Assembly (NCBI GenBank): GCA_017961685.1
Contig: JAGCWW010000080.1
Span: forward strand, 1 to 37,053
Reading direction: 5' to 3'
Source of the DNA: Acholeplasmatales bacterium
GTDB taxonomy: Bacteria > Bacillota_I > Bacilli_A > Acholeplasmatales > JAEDCM01
DNA length: 37,053 bases
Part shown: piece by piece, positions 1 to 6,898 of the stretch
Position numbering within the stretch: position 1 is the first letter of the stretch
Layout of the letters: each line of letters starts with the position of its first letter
Notes under the pieces: generated by a model
Databases searched by the model: none
Told to the model about the DNA's origin: nothing
Seen by the model: only the letters and a program-made list of their open reading frames with translations
Position numbers and translations under genes: made by a program

Positions 1-87
1 AGCTAATTCGCAAGCTTCAGTTGCAGGATACTTCTTAGTACTATCTACAAGCTTTGCAGCTTCAATGTACTTCTTTCCTCTTTTCAT
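1..87 (-). CDS. rplA: 50S ribosomal protein L1, N-terminal fragment (cut by window edge)
   Basis: The minus strand encodes MKRGKKYIEAAKLVDSTKKY and continues to the window edge, which matches the start of bacterial L1. L1 binds 23S rRNA at the L1 stalk and also acts as a translational repressor of its own operon. The ATG at 85-87 has an AGGAGG-type ribosome-binding site. The gene follows rplK by 30 bases, the usual rplK-rplA arrangement. Only 29 codons are present because the window ends. Confidence 0.93.
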   Translation of the reverse strand, partial: MKRGKKYIEAAKLVDSTKKYPATEACELA

Positions 88-117
88 ATTATCCTCCTAT
101 TAATTTCGTAAAGCTTT

Positions 118-543
118 TTAGTCTACAACTTCAATACCCATATTTCTAGCAGTTCCTTCAATGATCTTCATTGCTGCTTCAATATCGTTAGCATTTAAGT
201 CTGGCATTTTCATTTCAGCGATTTCTTTAATCTTCGCTCTAGTTACCTTAGCAACTTTGTTCTTAACACTGTTATCAGAACCTTTTTGAATGTTAGCAGC
301 TTTCTTTAATAGATCGCTTGCTGGTGGTGTCTTAACAACAAATGTGAATGAACGGTCATCATATACAGTAATAATTACTGGACAGATGTAACCCATCTTA
401 TCTCTTGTAGCATCATTAAATTGTGAACAGAACGCAGGTATATTAACTTGTGCTTGTCCTAATGCTGGACCGATAGGTGGAGCTGGATTTGCTTTACCAG
501 CAGGTACTTGTAGCTTGATTTTTCTTACAATTTCCTTAGCCAT
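118..543 (-). CDS. rplK: 50S ribosomal protein L11
   Basis: This 141-residue protein has the length and sequence of bacterial L11. It opens with a [20 protein letters not shown] block, the N-terminal domain that contacts L10 and translation factors. The C-terminal rRNA-binding domain carries the [23 protein letters not shown] helices and ends in [10 protein letters not shown]. The protein forms the GTPase-associated centre with the 23S rRNA. The ATG at 541-543 has a strong AGGAGG site. The gene lies directly upstream of rplA and downstream of an L1-type leader hairpin and a consensus promoter, so the pair is probably one autoregulated transcript. Confidence 0.98.
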   Translation of the reverse strand: MAKEIVRKIKLQVPAGKANPAPPIGPALGQAQVNIPAFCSQFNDATRDKMGYICPVIITVYDDRSFTFVVKTPPASDLLKKAANIQKGSDNSVKNKVAKVTRAKIKEIAEMKMPDLNANDIEAAMKIIEGTARNMGIEVVD

Positions 544-570
544 AATAACTTCCTCCTTTTTTTATCAGTT

Positions 571-602
571 TGTGGTCTTTCGGGTGAGATACCCCTGCCA
601 CT
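571..602 (-). promoter_or_regulatory. Ribosomal protein L1 binding site in the rplK leader
   Basis: In the minus-strand RNA, GUGG (598-601) pairs with CCAC (572-575). Inside it, GGGU pairs with ACCC around an AUCUC loop. The two stems are separated by an asymmetric internal loop: a short CA on the 5' side and the purine-rich GAAAGA on the 3' side. This copies the L1 site of 23S rRNA and of known rplK leaders, which have a GAGAAAC-like strand opposite a short one. L1 feedback repression of rplK-rplA is inferred from this resemblance. Confidence 0.72.
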
Positions 603-622
603 TTACACACACGTGCTCTATT

Positions 623-651
623 ATTGTATCACTATAAAAAAAAGAATGCAA
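623..651 (-). promoter_or_regulatory. Sigma-A promoter for rplK-rplA
   Basis: On the minus strand the -35 TTGCAT (646-651) and the -10 TACAAT (623-628) are separated by 17 bases. Transcription would begin near 616, about 15 bases before the L1-type hairpin. The presence of this promoter shows that rplK is transcribed independently of nusG, which here lies about 2 kb away. Confidence 0.75.
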
Positions 652-719
652 TATTTTTTTTGCAAATTCTTTTCTTTTTTTATTAATAATTAAATAAATT
701 ACTTAAAGCTTAGCCTATT

Positions 720-1196
720 TTACATATAATTTTCATCATTAATGACATAAACTTCTTCTTGTTTTTCTTGCTTATTTTTTTGTGGTTCTTTCTTTTCTCT
801 TTCTACATAATCAAATTGATTTACATAACTATCTGCATCAGTATATGCTGAAGCACCAACGCCTCTAGATGCTAGGTTAAATAGCTTATATAAAAGCCAT
901 AGAATCGCAAAGGCTGCATAGTATAGTAAGAATAGCTCAACAAATATAACTAATAAAGTATAAAATATTGGTGCTCTATCTTCACTAACCGAATATAAAA
1001 GTCCTACCAAAAGTCTTGCTAAAGCGCCTACTAAAGCAAGTGGAAATAATATGAATTCTAACAATAGAATAATTATGAATAATGGTAAAATAAGGACCTT
1101 TTTTAATGTACTGTTATTGATGTATCTATATATTACATCAACGATATTATGGATATAGTTTGAAAAAGCTAATTTAACATCAATATAATCGTTCAT
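720..1196 (-). CDS. Small integral membrane protein, unknown
   Basis: The protein has 158 residues and I do not recognise its family. It shows hydrophobic segments at about residues 33-70 and 76-108. The first is long enough for one or two membrane passes. A charged Lys/Glu/Gln tail (about 133-158) is probably cytoplasmic. The start lies two bases after the stop of the upstream SGNH hydrolase, so the two are almost certainly cotranscribed and translationally coupled. The pair sits between nusG and rplK, inside an otherwise conserved ribosomal block. A shared envelope role is possible but not shown. Confidence 0.7.
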   Translation of the reverse strand: MNDYIDVKLAFSNYIHNIVDVIYRYINNSTLKKVLILPLFIIILLLEFILFPLALVGALARLLVGLLYSVSEDRAPIFYTLLVIFVELFLLYYAAFAILWLLYKLFNLASRGVGASAYTDADSYVNQFDYVEREKKEPQKNKQEKQEEVYVINDENYM

Positions 1197-1198
1197 AA

Positions 1199-1801
1199 TT
1201 AATCCCCCTTAATTACTGATGCGATTTTTAAAGCTAATTTAAAATGTGATTGTTCTAGTAAATGAATTCCATCTTCCCCTATTTCTAAATCAGAATTATC
1301 GATAAAAGTAATACCTCTTTCATCTAAATATTTCTTTTCTAGCATATTGAATTCATTACGTTTTTTTGTTGTTCCTTCATAGTTTTCAAAGAAAAAAGCC
1401 TTATCATTTACAGGTGGTATACCACATATAATTAATTTAACTTTAGATCCATCACTTTTTGGCCAAAAGTTTTTAACAACCTTTATATATTTCTTTAACA
1501 TTTCTAACATATCTTTAGGGCTATTATTAAAATGAGTTTTTAAATCATTAGTGCCTAGCATTAATACTAAATAGTCAAATTCATAATGACTCTCTAGACA
1601 AGGAAGTAGGTAATTTAAGCCATTTTTATGTGGTTCAATATCTTCTGTTGAATCAAGTGTTCTAGCGTTTAATCCTTCTTCTATAATTTCTGAATCTTCA
1701 ATTAAATCCTTTAAAACTCTAGTCCATCTATTCTCATATCTTTTACCACTAACTGGAGTGTAACCCCAAGTATTAGAATCACCGTAACATAAAATCCTCA
1801 T
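1199..1801 (-). CDS. SGNH/GDSL-family hydrolase (esterase-like)
   Basis: The 200-residue protein begins MRILCYGDSNTWGYTP, the block I GDSN motif with the catalytic serine. LMLGTNDLK (about residues 80-88) is block III with the oxyanion-hole Asn. EDGIHLLEQSH near residue 180 supplies the catalytic Asp and His. These are hallmarks of SGNH esterases and lipases, close to arylesterase-type members. There is no signal peptide, so it acts in the cytoplasm on an unknown ester. A GGGGTGG ribosome-binding site precedes the ATG, and the gene is coupled to the downstream membrane protein. Confidence 0.88.
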   Translation of the reverse strand: MRILCYGDSNTWGYTPVSGKRYENRWTRVLKDLIEDSEIIEEGLNARTLDSTEDIEPHKNGLNYLLPCLESHYEFDYLVLMLGTNDLKTHFNNSPKDMLEMLKKYIKVVKNFWPKSDGSKVKLIICGIPPVNDKAFFFENYEGTTKKRNEFNMLEKKYLDERGITFIDNSDLEIGEDGIHLLEQSHFKLALKIASVIKGD

Positions 1802-1840
1802 ATAACCACCCCAAGATAATTATATAATAAAAAAAATAAA

Positions 1841-1868
1841 TTGCATAATATAAAAAAATATGTATAAT
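1841..1868 (+). promoter_or_regulatory. Promoter for the HAD phosphatase
   Basis: TTGCAT (1841-1846) and TATAAT (1863-1868) are separated by 16 bases on the plus strand. The predicted transcript starts near 1875, leaving only about 11 bases before the ATG at 1886. This very short leader supports ATG 1886 as the true start. Confidence 0.65.
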
Positions 1869-1885
1869 AATCTTTGGTGATAAAA

Positions 1886-2692
1886 ATGTATAAAATAATC
1901 GCATTAGATATGGATGAAACACTACTTCAACCAAATAAGACAATATCTAAAGAAGATAAGGAAGCTTTAATCAAAGCTCAACAAATGGGTATATATGTAG
2001 TACTTGCTACAGGTAGACCAATCTTTGGTATTAGAAAATATATTGATGAATTACAAATTCCAGATAAAGGATATGCAATATGCTTTAATGGTGCTGAAGT
2101 AACTACTATAGATACAAAAGAAAGAATTTATAATGAAAAATTAAATGGTGATGACTTACATTACCTTGCGGATTTATCAAAGAAATTAAATGTAAATATG
2201 CATGGTTTTGATAAAAATGGATGCTTCTCTGAAAGAATGAGTAAATATACAGAACTTGAAATTACACTAAATCACATTGATTTAAATTATGTTAAATATA
2301 GTGATTTTGATAAGGATCATGAAATAATTAAGTTAATGTATGTAGATGAACCAGATTATCTTGATAGTGTTATTGAAGAATTCCCTGAAGATATCTATAA
2401 AAGATTTAATATCGTTAAAAGCGCACCATTCTTCTTAGAGTTCTTAAAGCCTACAGCTGATAAGTGGTATGCCCTTGAAGCTTTGGCTAAACACTTAGGA
2501 GTTAAGAATGAAGAAATAATCACTTTTGGTGATGAAAAAAATGATTATTTAATGGTTAAAAATGCAGGACTTGGTATTGCTATGGGTAATGCGATAAAAG
2601 AGCTAAAAGATGTAGCTAAATTCATAACAGTTAAAAACACTGAAAATGGCATAGCTTACGCATTAAACAAGTTTGTATTTAATGAAAAATAA
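1886..2692 (+). CDS. Cof-type HAD-superfamily phosphatase
   Basis: The protein starts MYKIIALDMDETLLQPNKT, the DxD motif I of HAD phosphatases. Motif II is VVLATGRP, and motif IV is ITFGDEKNDYLM near the C terminus. A C2-type cap lies between, giving 268 residues, normal for Cof/YidA/YkrA-like enzymes that dephosphorylate sugar phosphates, FMN or similar metabolites. Substrate cannot be read from the sequence. Upstream in-frame TTG and GTG codons exist, but the GGTG at 1876-1879 fits best as the ribosome-binding site for ATG 1886. It is the only plus-strand gene in the ribosomal block, convergent with nusG. Confidence 0.9.
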   Translation: MYKIIALDMDETLLQPNKTISKEDKEALIKAQQMGIYVVLATGRPIFGIRKYIDELQIPDKGYAICFNGAEVTTIDTKERIYNEKLNGDDLHYLADLSKKLNVNMHGFDKNGCFSERMSKYTELEITLNHIDLNYVKYSDFDKDHEIIKLMYVDEPDYLDSVIEEFPEDIYKRFNIVKSAPFFLEFLKPTADKWYALEALAKHLGVKNEEIITFGDEKNDYLMVKNAGLGIAMGNAIKELKDVAKFITVKNTENGIAYALNKFVFNEK

Positions 2693-2713
2693 AAAGCTCA
2701 AACGAGCTTTTTT
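2692..2713. terminator. Bidirectional terminator between HAD gene and nusG
   Basis: AAAAGCTC and GAGCTTTT flank an AAAC loop. The run of T follows on both strands. It serves the HAD gene on the plus strand and nusG on the minus strand. Confidence 0.8.
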
Positions 2714-3257
2714 ATTTTGCTTTCTTTAAAGTTGATAAGTCAACTTGGAAGTCCATTTGTCTACCAAACATTTCAACTAATACTGTAGCCTTAGTTTCAA
2801 CTAAGTCAATATCAGTAACTTCAACAATTTGACCAGCCATAGAACCAGATATAACTTCTACCATATCGCCAACTTCGAAGTCGATATTGATTTGTGGTAC
2901 AATACCAGCTTTCTTAAATACGTTAGCAACTTCTTCTGGTGGTAGTGGTACTGGTTTAGTTCCTCCACCGCTTGATCCTAAGAATCCAGTAACTTTTGGT
3001 GTATTTCTAACGATGAACCATGATTCATCAGTTACAATCATTTCAACAAAGATATATCCTGGGAACATCTTTTTAACTTTTTCTTTTTTACTTCCGTCAG
3101 CTTTAGTTTCAACAACTGTTTCTGTTGGGATTAATACATTGAAAATGTAATCTTGCATTTCCATTGTTTCAATACGTTTCTTTAAGTCTCTTTCAACTGA
3201 ATCTTCAAAACCTGAATAAGTTTGAATTATATACCATCTTTTTTCTAACTTGTCCAT
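2712..3257 (-). CDS. nusG: Transcription termination/antitermination factor NusG
   Basis: At 181 residues this is standard NusG. The N-terminal NGN domain carries RWYIIQTYSGFEDSVERDL and FPGYIFVEM, which contact the beta-prime clamp of RNA polymerase. The C-terminal KOW domain carries FEVGDMVEVISGSMAGQ and contacts S10, Rho or other partners. An insertion-like Gly-rich stretch, FLGSSGGGTKPVPL, sits at the expected domain boundary. The gene follows secE by 12 bases and ends at a bidirectional terminator, so rpmG-secE-nusG is one operon that no longer runs into rplK. Confidence 0.97.
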   Translation of the reverse strand: MDKLEKRWYIIQTYSGFEDSVERDLKKRIETMEMQDYIFNVLIPTETVVETKADGSKKEKVKKMFPGYIFVEMIVTDESWFIVRNTPKVTGFLGSSGGGTKPVPLPPEEVANVFKKAGIVPQINIDFEVGDMVEVISGSMAGQIVEVTDIDLVETKATVLVEMFGRQMDFQVDLSTLKKAK

Positions 3258-3269
3258 ATTAAACTCCTT

Positions 3270-3683
3270 TTATGAATATACCTTATTGTAAATGCTTCTG
3301 CAAATAATATCAAAGAATAGTAGGATGAATACGAAGAAAATCATAAATACGAATACTCTGAATAAATCTTCATATAATTCACGTGGTTTAGCCCATGTAA
3401 TCTTTCTAACTTCACCAAGTGAAGGTTGATAGAAAGGCCATAGAACTACTAACAATCCTAGTGTTGATATTACTAAAAGAATAATTGCGAATACTTTTGG
3501 GTAAGCACCAAGTAATGGGTAGTTATCCTTAACATTTAGTGTTCCTGATAAAATCATGATACTAAATGCCATCGCAATAATTGCTATAAATGCTAAGAAA
3601 ATATTTTCTGCTTTATAGTCTTGTGATAAAACTTCAAGAAGTTTATTACGTTTTGGTTTGTCTAAAGTATCTTTAATTGCCAT
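3270..3683 (-). CDS. secE: Preprotein translocase subunit SecE, long three-helix form
   Basis: The C-terminal half carries the SecE core PSLGEVRKITWAKPRELYED followed by a transmembrane helix, which clamps SecY in the translocon. Unlike the roughly 60-residue single-helix SecE of most Firmicutes, this protein has 137 residues. An N-terminal extension holds two more hydrophobic segments (about residues 28-48 and 62-85). That topology resembles the three-helix SecE of Enterobacteria. The position between rpmG and nusG confirms the assignment. Confidence 0.95.
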   Translation of the reverse strand: MAIKDTLDKPKRNKLLEVLSQDYKAENIFLAFIAIIAMAFSIMILSGTLNVKDNYPLLGAYPKVFAIILLVISTLGLLVVLWPFYQPSLGEVRKITWAKPRELYEDLFRVFVFMIFFVFILLFFDIICRSIYNKVYS

Positions 3684-3694
3684 AAAGTACCTCC

Positions 3695-3844
3695 TTATTT
3701 TGATTCCTTATGTAATGTGTGTTTATTACATTTAGGACAAAATTTCATAATTTCTAATCTTTCTGTCTTTGCAAGTTTGTTCTTTGTAGAAGTATAATTT
3801 CTACTTAAACACTCTGTACAAATAAGTATTATTTTTTCCCTCAA
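3695..3844 (-). CDS. rpmG: 50S ribosomal protein L33
   Basis: A 49-residue reading frame begins at a TTG (3842-3844) preceded by AAAGGTGG. It has the L33 zinc ribbon: [10 protein letters not shown] and [15 protein letters not shown] provide two CxxC pairs. It is the zinc-binding (C+) form of this 50S protein. It lies 11 bases upstream of secE, the canonical rpmG-secE-nusG order. Its small size and non-ATG start make it easy to miss. Confidence 0.93.
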   Translation of the reverse strand: MREKIILICTECLSRNYTSTKNKLAKTERLEIMKFCPKCNKHTLHKESK

Positions 3845-3878
3845 TTAAAAAACCACCTTTATAATGGGTTGCAATAAT

Positions 3879-3907
3879 ATATTACATTATTAAATCTAGT
3901 TTGTCAA
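3879..3907 (-). promoter_or_regulatory. Promoter for rpmG-secE-nusG
   Basis: Minus-strand TTGACA (3902-3907) and TAATAT (3879-3884) are separated by 17 bases. Transcription would start about 25-30 bases upstream of the rpmG TTG. The promoter sits just after the ABC-F gene, so this operon is independent of sigH. Confidence 0.78.
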
Positions 3908-3919
3908 TAAAATAATATT

Positions 3920-5470
3920 TTATTTAATACTTAAGCCCTCTACATCAATCAATCTATGAGGAAAACCTTCTAGGAAATCTTTCTCATGGCTTACTAGTAA
4001 TACAACACCTTCATAATCGTTAATAGCATCGCATAATGCCTTCTTCGCATCCTTATCTAGGTTGTTTGATGGTTCATCCATTATTAGTAGGTTTGATTTA
4101 AACATAGTAAGCCTTGCTAGTCTTACTCTTGTTTGCTCTCCACCAGATAATTCACACATCTTTTTATTAACCATATCTCCAGTAATTCCAACCTTAGCTA
4201 GAATGCTTCTAACATCTTTATTTTCTAGATCATAAAAATCTTCTTTTATTATTTCAAATGGGGTTGAATTACTATCGTATTCTGAATCTTGTGAAAAATA
4301 CAAGAAATCCACATTTGAAGAGATTTTTACCTCTCCAGAGAAAGCTTCTAATTCACCTAAAATGGTTTTAATTATAGTAGATTTTCCAATACCATTTTTA
4401 CCTACTAAAGCAAAAGTTTCATCTTTTTTTAAACTGAAACTAATAGGGTTTAAAATAGGTTTATCATAACCTACAACTAAATCTTTTACTTCTATTGGAG
4501 TATCAGAAATATGTCTTGAAAATGGAAACTTTAGATATATCTTTCTATTAGTTGTAATAGGTGCAAGTATTTCCATTTTACTTAACATCTTTCTTCTTGA
4601 TTGAGCACGTTTAGTAGTTGATGCTCTAACGATATTTTTCTTAATAAATTCTTCTGTTTTCTTTATTTGTTTTTGTTGATTGATATAAGTCTTTTCATAT
4701 GTTTGCATTCTCATATCACGCTCTTTAACATAATAGTCATAATTACCCTTATATCTTGTAATCTCTCTATTCTCTAAAGCACAAATATTAACACTTATAT
4801 CGTTTATAAAAGATATATCATGGCTTACCACAATAAAAGCTTTAGGATATGCTTTTAAATATTTTGTTAGCCATTCTACATGCACTACATCCAAAAAGTT
4901 TGTAGGTTCATCCATTATTAAGACATCAGGTTCTTGAAGTAATAGCTTTCCAAGTATGATTTTAGCTCTTTGTCCACCTGAAAAATTAGTAAGTGGATCA
5001 TTGATTCTATCTTGATCGATACCTAGTCCATTTATAACATTCCCAACCTTGGATTTAAACGCATAGAAGCCCTTTTCTTCAAGTTCTTCTCCTATGCTTG
5101 CGGCTGTATTTAAGATTCTATCATAGTCTTTTTCATCCGCATAAGCCATTGATTCATATAACTCTTCCATCTTCTCTTCTTTTTTAAATAAATCACTAAA
5201 TACATCATATAGATAAGTAACAATTGTTTGATTCTTATCAAGCTTTGCTTGTTGATCTAAATAACCTACAGTTATATTTTTATCCCAAATGATTTCTCCA
5301 CTATCTGGTTTAATGTTTTTACTTAAAAGATTTAAGAATGTAGATTTACCTACACCATTTAAGCCAACTAAACCAATATGGTCTTTTTGTTCTAGCTTAA
5401 AATTAACCATATTGAATAAATCTTGATCTGTATATTTAAATTTTAGGTTTTTAACTTCTAAAATACTCAT
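3920..5470 (-). CDS. ABC-F family ribosome-associated ATPase
   Basis: Two ABC ATPase domains occur in one 516-residue chain with no membrane segment. Walker A motifs are GLNGVGKST and GKNGIGKST, signatures are FSGGQRAKI and LSGGEQTRV, and Walker B motifs are LIMDEPTNFLD and LIMDEPSNNLD. The domains are joined by a basic, helical linker (about residues 245-310, with RASTTKRAQSRRKML) that in ABC-F proteins reaches the ribosomal P/E site. It resembles YfmM/YbiT-type translation factors more than the long-linker resistance proteins. It lies between sigH and rpmG, where it is not usual, and follows sigH by 16 bases. Confidence 0.92.
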   Translation of the reverse strand: MSILEVKNLKFKYTDQDLFNMVNFKLEQKDHIGLVGLNGVGKSTFLNLLSKNIKPDSGEIIWDKNITVGYLDQQAKLDKNQTIVTYLYDVFSDLFKKEEKMEELYESMAYADEKDYDRILNTAASIGEELEEKGFYAFKSKVGNVINGLGIDQDRINDPLTNFSGGQRAKIILGKLLLQEPDVLIMDEPTNFLDVVHVEWLTKYLKAYPKAFIVVSHDISFINDISVNICALENREITRYKGNYDYYVKERDMRMQTYEKTYINQQKQIKKTEEFIKKNIVRASTTKRAQSRRKMLSKMEILAPITTNRKIYLKFPFSRHISDTPIEVKDLVVGYDKPILNPISFSLKKDETFALVGKNGIGKSTIIKTILGELEAFSGEVKISSNVDFLYFSQDSEYDSNSTPFEIIKEDFYDLENKDVRSILAKVGITGDMVNKKMCELSGGEQTRVRLARLTMFKSNLLIMDEPSNNLDKDAKKALCDAINDYEGVVLLVSHEKDFLEGFPHRLIDVEGLSIK

Positions 5471-5486
5471 AAATATTCACCAATAT

Positions 5487-6035
5487 TTATTTTACCACAT
5501 ATTTTTTTATTTTCCTCTTAATTCTATAAATAATATGATAAATAGATGATAAAGATAAATTATTAGAACTTGATATCTCTTTTGGACTTTTTTTATTCAT
5601 ATAATATTCAATAAAAATAAATGTTTCCATACCTTTTAGATTATCTTTAACCCTATAATATATATCTTCTATATTCATTTCATTTAAAGTGCGAACATCT
5701 TCGTTTAATACAACATAATTATCAACTAATTCACTATCAATAATTACTCTATAATCGATTTGTTGTTCATGCTTTAAATCAATAAAACGATTAGTAAGTA
5801 ATTGTTCAAAATATTTATTAAAAGATTTGTTATATTTTGAATCATATTTATTAATCGCATTATATAAGCAGATTAATCCTTCTTGATATCCATCGTCTTC
5901 ATCTATAGCGTATTTTCTTATCATTTTAAATATTAAGCCTCTATATTTTTTTATTAAAAAAAGATAAGCTTCTTCATTATTATTTTTTATTAGATAAAGT
6001 AGTTCATTATCATTATAAAAATACTTATCACTCAT
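5487..6035 (-). CDS. sigH: Sigma-70 family factor, SigH-like by position
   Basis: This 182-residue protein has a sigma region 2 (DNELLYLIKNNNEEAYLFLI through DEDDGYQEGLICLYNAINKYD). It ends in a region-4 helix-turn-helix (KEISSSNNLSLSSIYHIIYRIKRK). It is shorter than typical SigH (about 215) and divergent, especially in region 2.4. The symbol rests mainly on synteny: in Bacillus the order is cysS-mrnC-rlmB-yacP-sigH-rpmG-secE-nusG, and this gene occupies the sigH slot. SigH directs competence or early-sporulation genes elsewhere; its role here is unknown. An AAGGTGATGGT site precedes the ATG. Confidence 0.78.
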   Translation of the reverse strand: MSDKYFYNDNELLYLIKNNNEEAYLFLIKKYRGLIFKMIRKYAIDEDDGYQEGLICLYNAINKYDSKYNKSFNKYFEQLLTNRFIDLKHEQQIDYRVIIDSELVDNYVVLNEDVRTLNEMNIEDIYYRVKDNLKGMETFIFIEYYMNKKSPKEISSSNNLSLSSIYHIIYRIKRKIKKYVVK

Positions 6036-6052
6036 ACCATCACCTTATCTAA

Positions 6053-6081
6053 ATTATAGGTTTATGCGCATTTTATGTCAA
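6053..6081 (-). promoter_or_regulatory. Consensus promoter for sigH-ABC-F
   Basis: Minus-strand TTGACA (6076-6081) and TATAAT (6053-6058) match both consensus hexamers exactly with a 17-base spacer. The transcript would start about 12 bases before the ribosome-binding site of the sigma factor gene. Confidence 0.82.
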
Positions 6082-6083
6082 AT

Positions 6084-6110
6084 AAAAAACGGCTTTTTCA
6101 AGCCATTTTA
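6084..6110 (-). terminator. Terminator after rlmB
   Basis: In minus-strand RNA, AAUGGCUU and AAGCCGUU flank a GAAA loop. A run of U follows. It separates rlmB from the sigma factor promoter. Confidence 0.8.
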
Positions 6111-6138
6111 TCAAATTCAAAAATTTAATGTATTATAA

Positions 6139-6849
6139 TTACCCTTTGAAATTATTTTTTCTCAAAATTTCATAAAGTACGATACTAGCAGATACGCTAG
6201 CATTTAGTGAATTAACATGCCCTAGCATTGGTATAGATATGATGTAATCACACTTTTCTTTAACTAATCTAGACATTCCTTCACCCTCATTACCAATAAC
6301 AACCGCAATAGATGTATTAGTATCAATTGATGTATAATTTAGATCCTTATTCATATCAGTTCCATAAATCCAAAATCCCTTTTCTTTTAAGGTATCTATA
6401 CATCTATTAATATTATTTACTTCAATAATTTTAACATATTCAATAGCGCCTGTTGAAACTTTAGCAACAGTATTATTTAAACTAACACTTCTATTTTTAG
6501 GAATAATTATACCATCTATGCCTGTAGCATCACTTGTACGCATAATAGCACCTAAATTATGTGGATCTACAATTCCATCAAGAATTAAGAAGGATTGTTT
6601 ATTTCCATTTAATACTTCATCAAGTGAATAAATCTTATAATCTTCAACATCTAAGGCTATGCCTTGATGTAAGCCAAGATTATCTAATTTATTTTTTTCA
6701 ACAACTTCTATTTTGACATTTAGTTTTTCTAAATCAGAAATAATATATTTTTCTTTATCATAGAAGCTTTGTGTTACATATGCCTTAAAAATCTTTCTAT
6801 TTGCTTTTATAGCTTCTTTACATACATTTCTACCATATATTTTAAGCAA
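6139..6849 (-). CDS. rlmB: 23S rRNA (guanosine-2'-O-)-methyltransferase RlmB / TrmH family
   Basis: The protein is a SPOUT methyltransferase. An N-terminal substrate-binding domain (IYGRNVCKEAI) is followed by LILDGIVDPHNLGAIMRTSD, then VIGNEGEGMSR and SIPMLGHVNSLNASVSASI, the knotted SAM-binding motifs of the RlmB/TrmH family. It methylates ribose in rRNA or tRNA. I set the start at the TTG at 6847-6849, nine bases after AAGGAG, giving 236 residues. A further in-frame TTG upstream abuts the ribosome-binding site and is unlikely. It occupies the rlmB position between mrnC and sigH, but a P-type ATPase gene separates it from mrnC. Confidence 0.93.
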   Translation of the reverse strand: MLKIYGRNVCKEAIKANRKIFKAYVTQSFYDKEKYIISDLEKLNVKIEVVEKNKLDNLGLHQGIALDVEDYKIYSLDEVLNGNKQSFLILDGIVDPHNLGAIMRTSDATGIDGIIIPKNRSVSLNNTVAKVSTGAIEYVKIIEVNNINRCIDTLKEKGFWIYGTDMNKDLNYTSIDTNTSIAVVIGNEGEGMSRLVKEKCDYIISIPMLGHVNSLNASVSASIVLYEILRKNNFKG

Positions 6850-6867
6850 ATTAATCAACTCCTTAAA

Positions 6868-6898
6868 AAATTAAAAGAATCGTTATGATCCTTTTAAT
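6868..6898 (-). terminator. Terminator overlapping the P-type ATPase stop
   Basis: In minus-strand RNA, the strand at 6887-6898 (AUUAAAAGGAUC) pairs with GAUUCUUUUAAU (6870-6881), followed by U residues. The ATPase stop codon at 6894-6896 lies inside the 5' arm. rlmB, which begins at 6849, would depend on read-through or a promoter not recognised. Confidence 0.7.
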
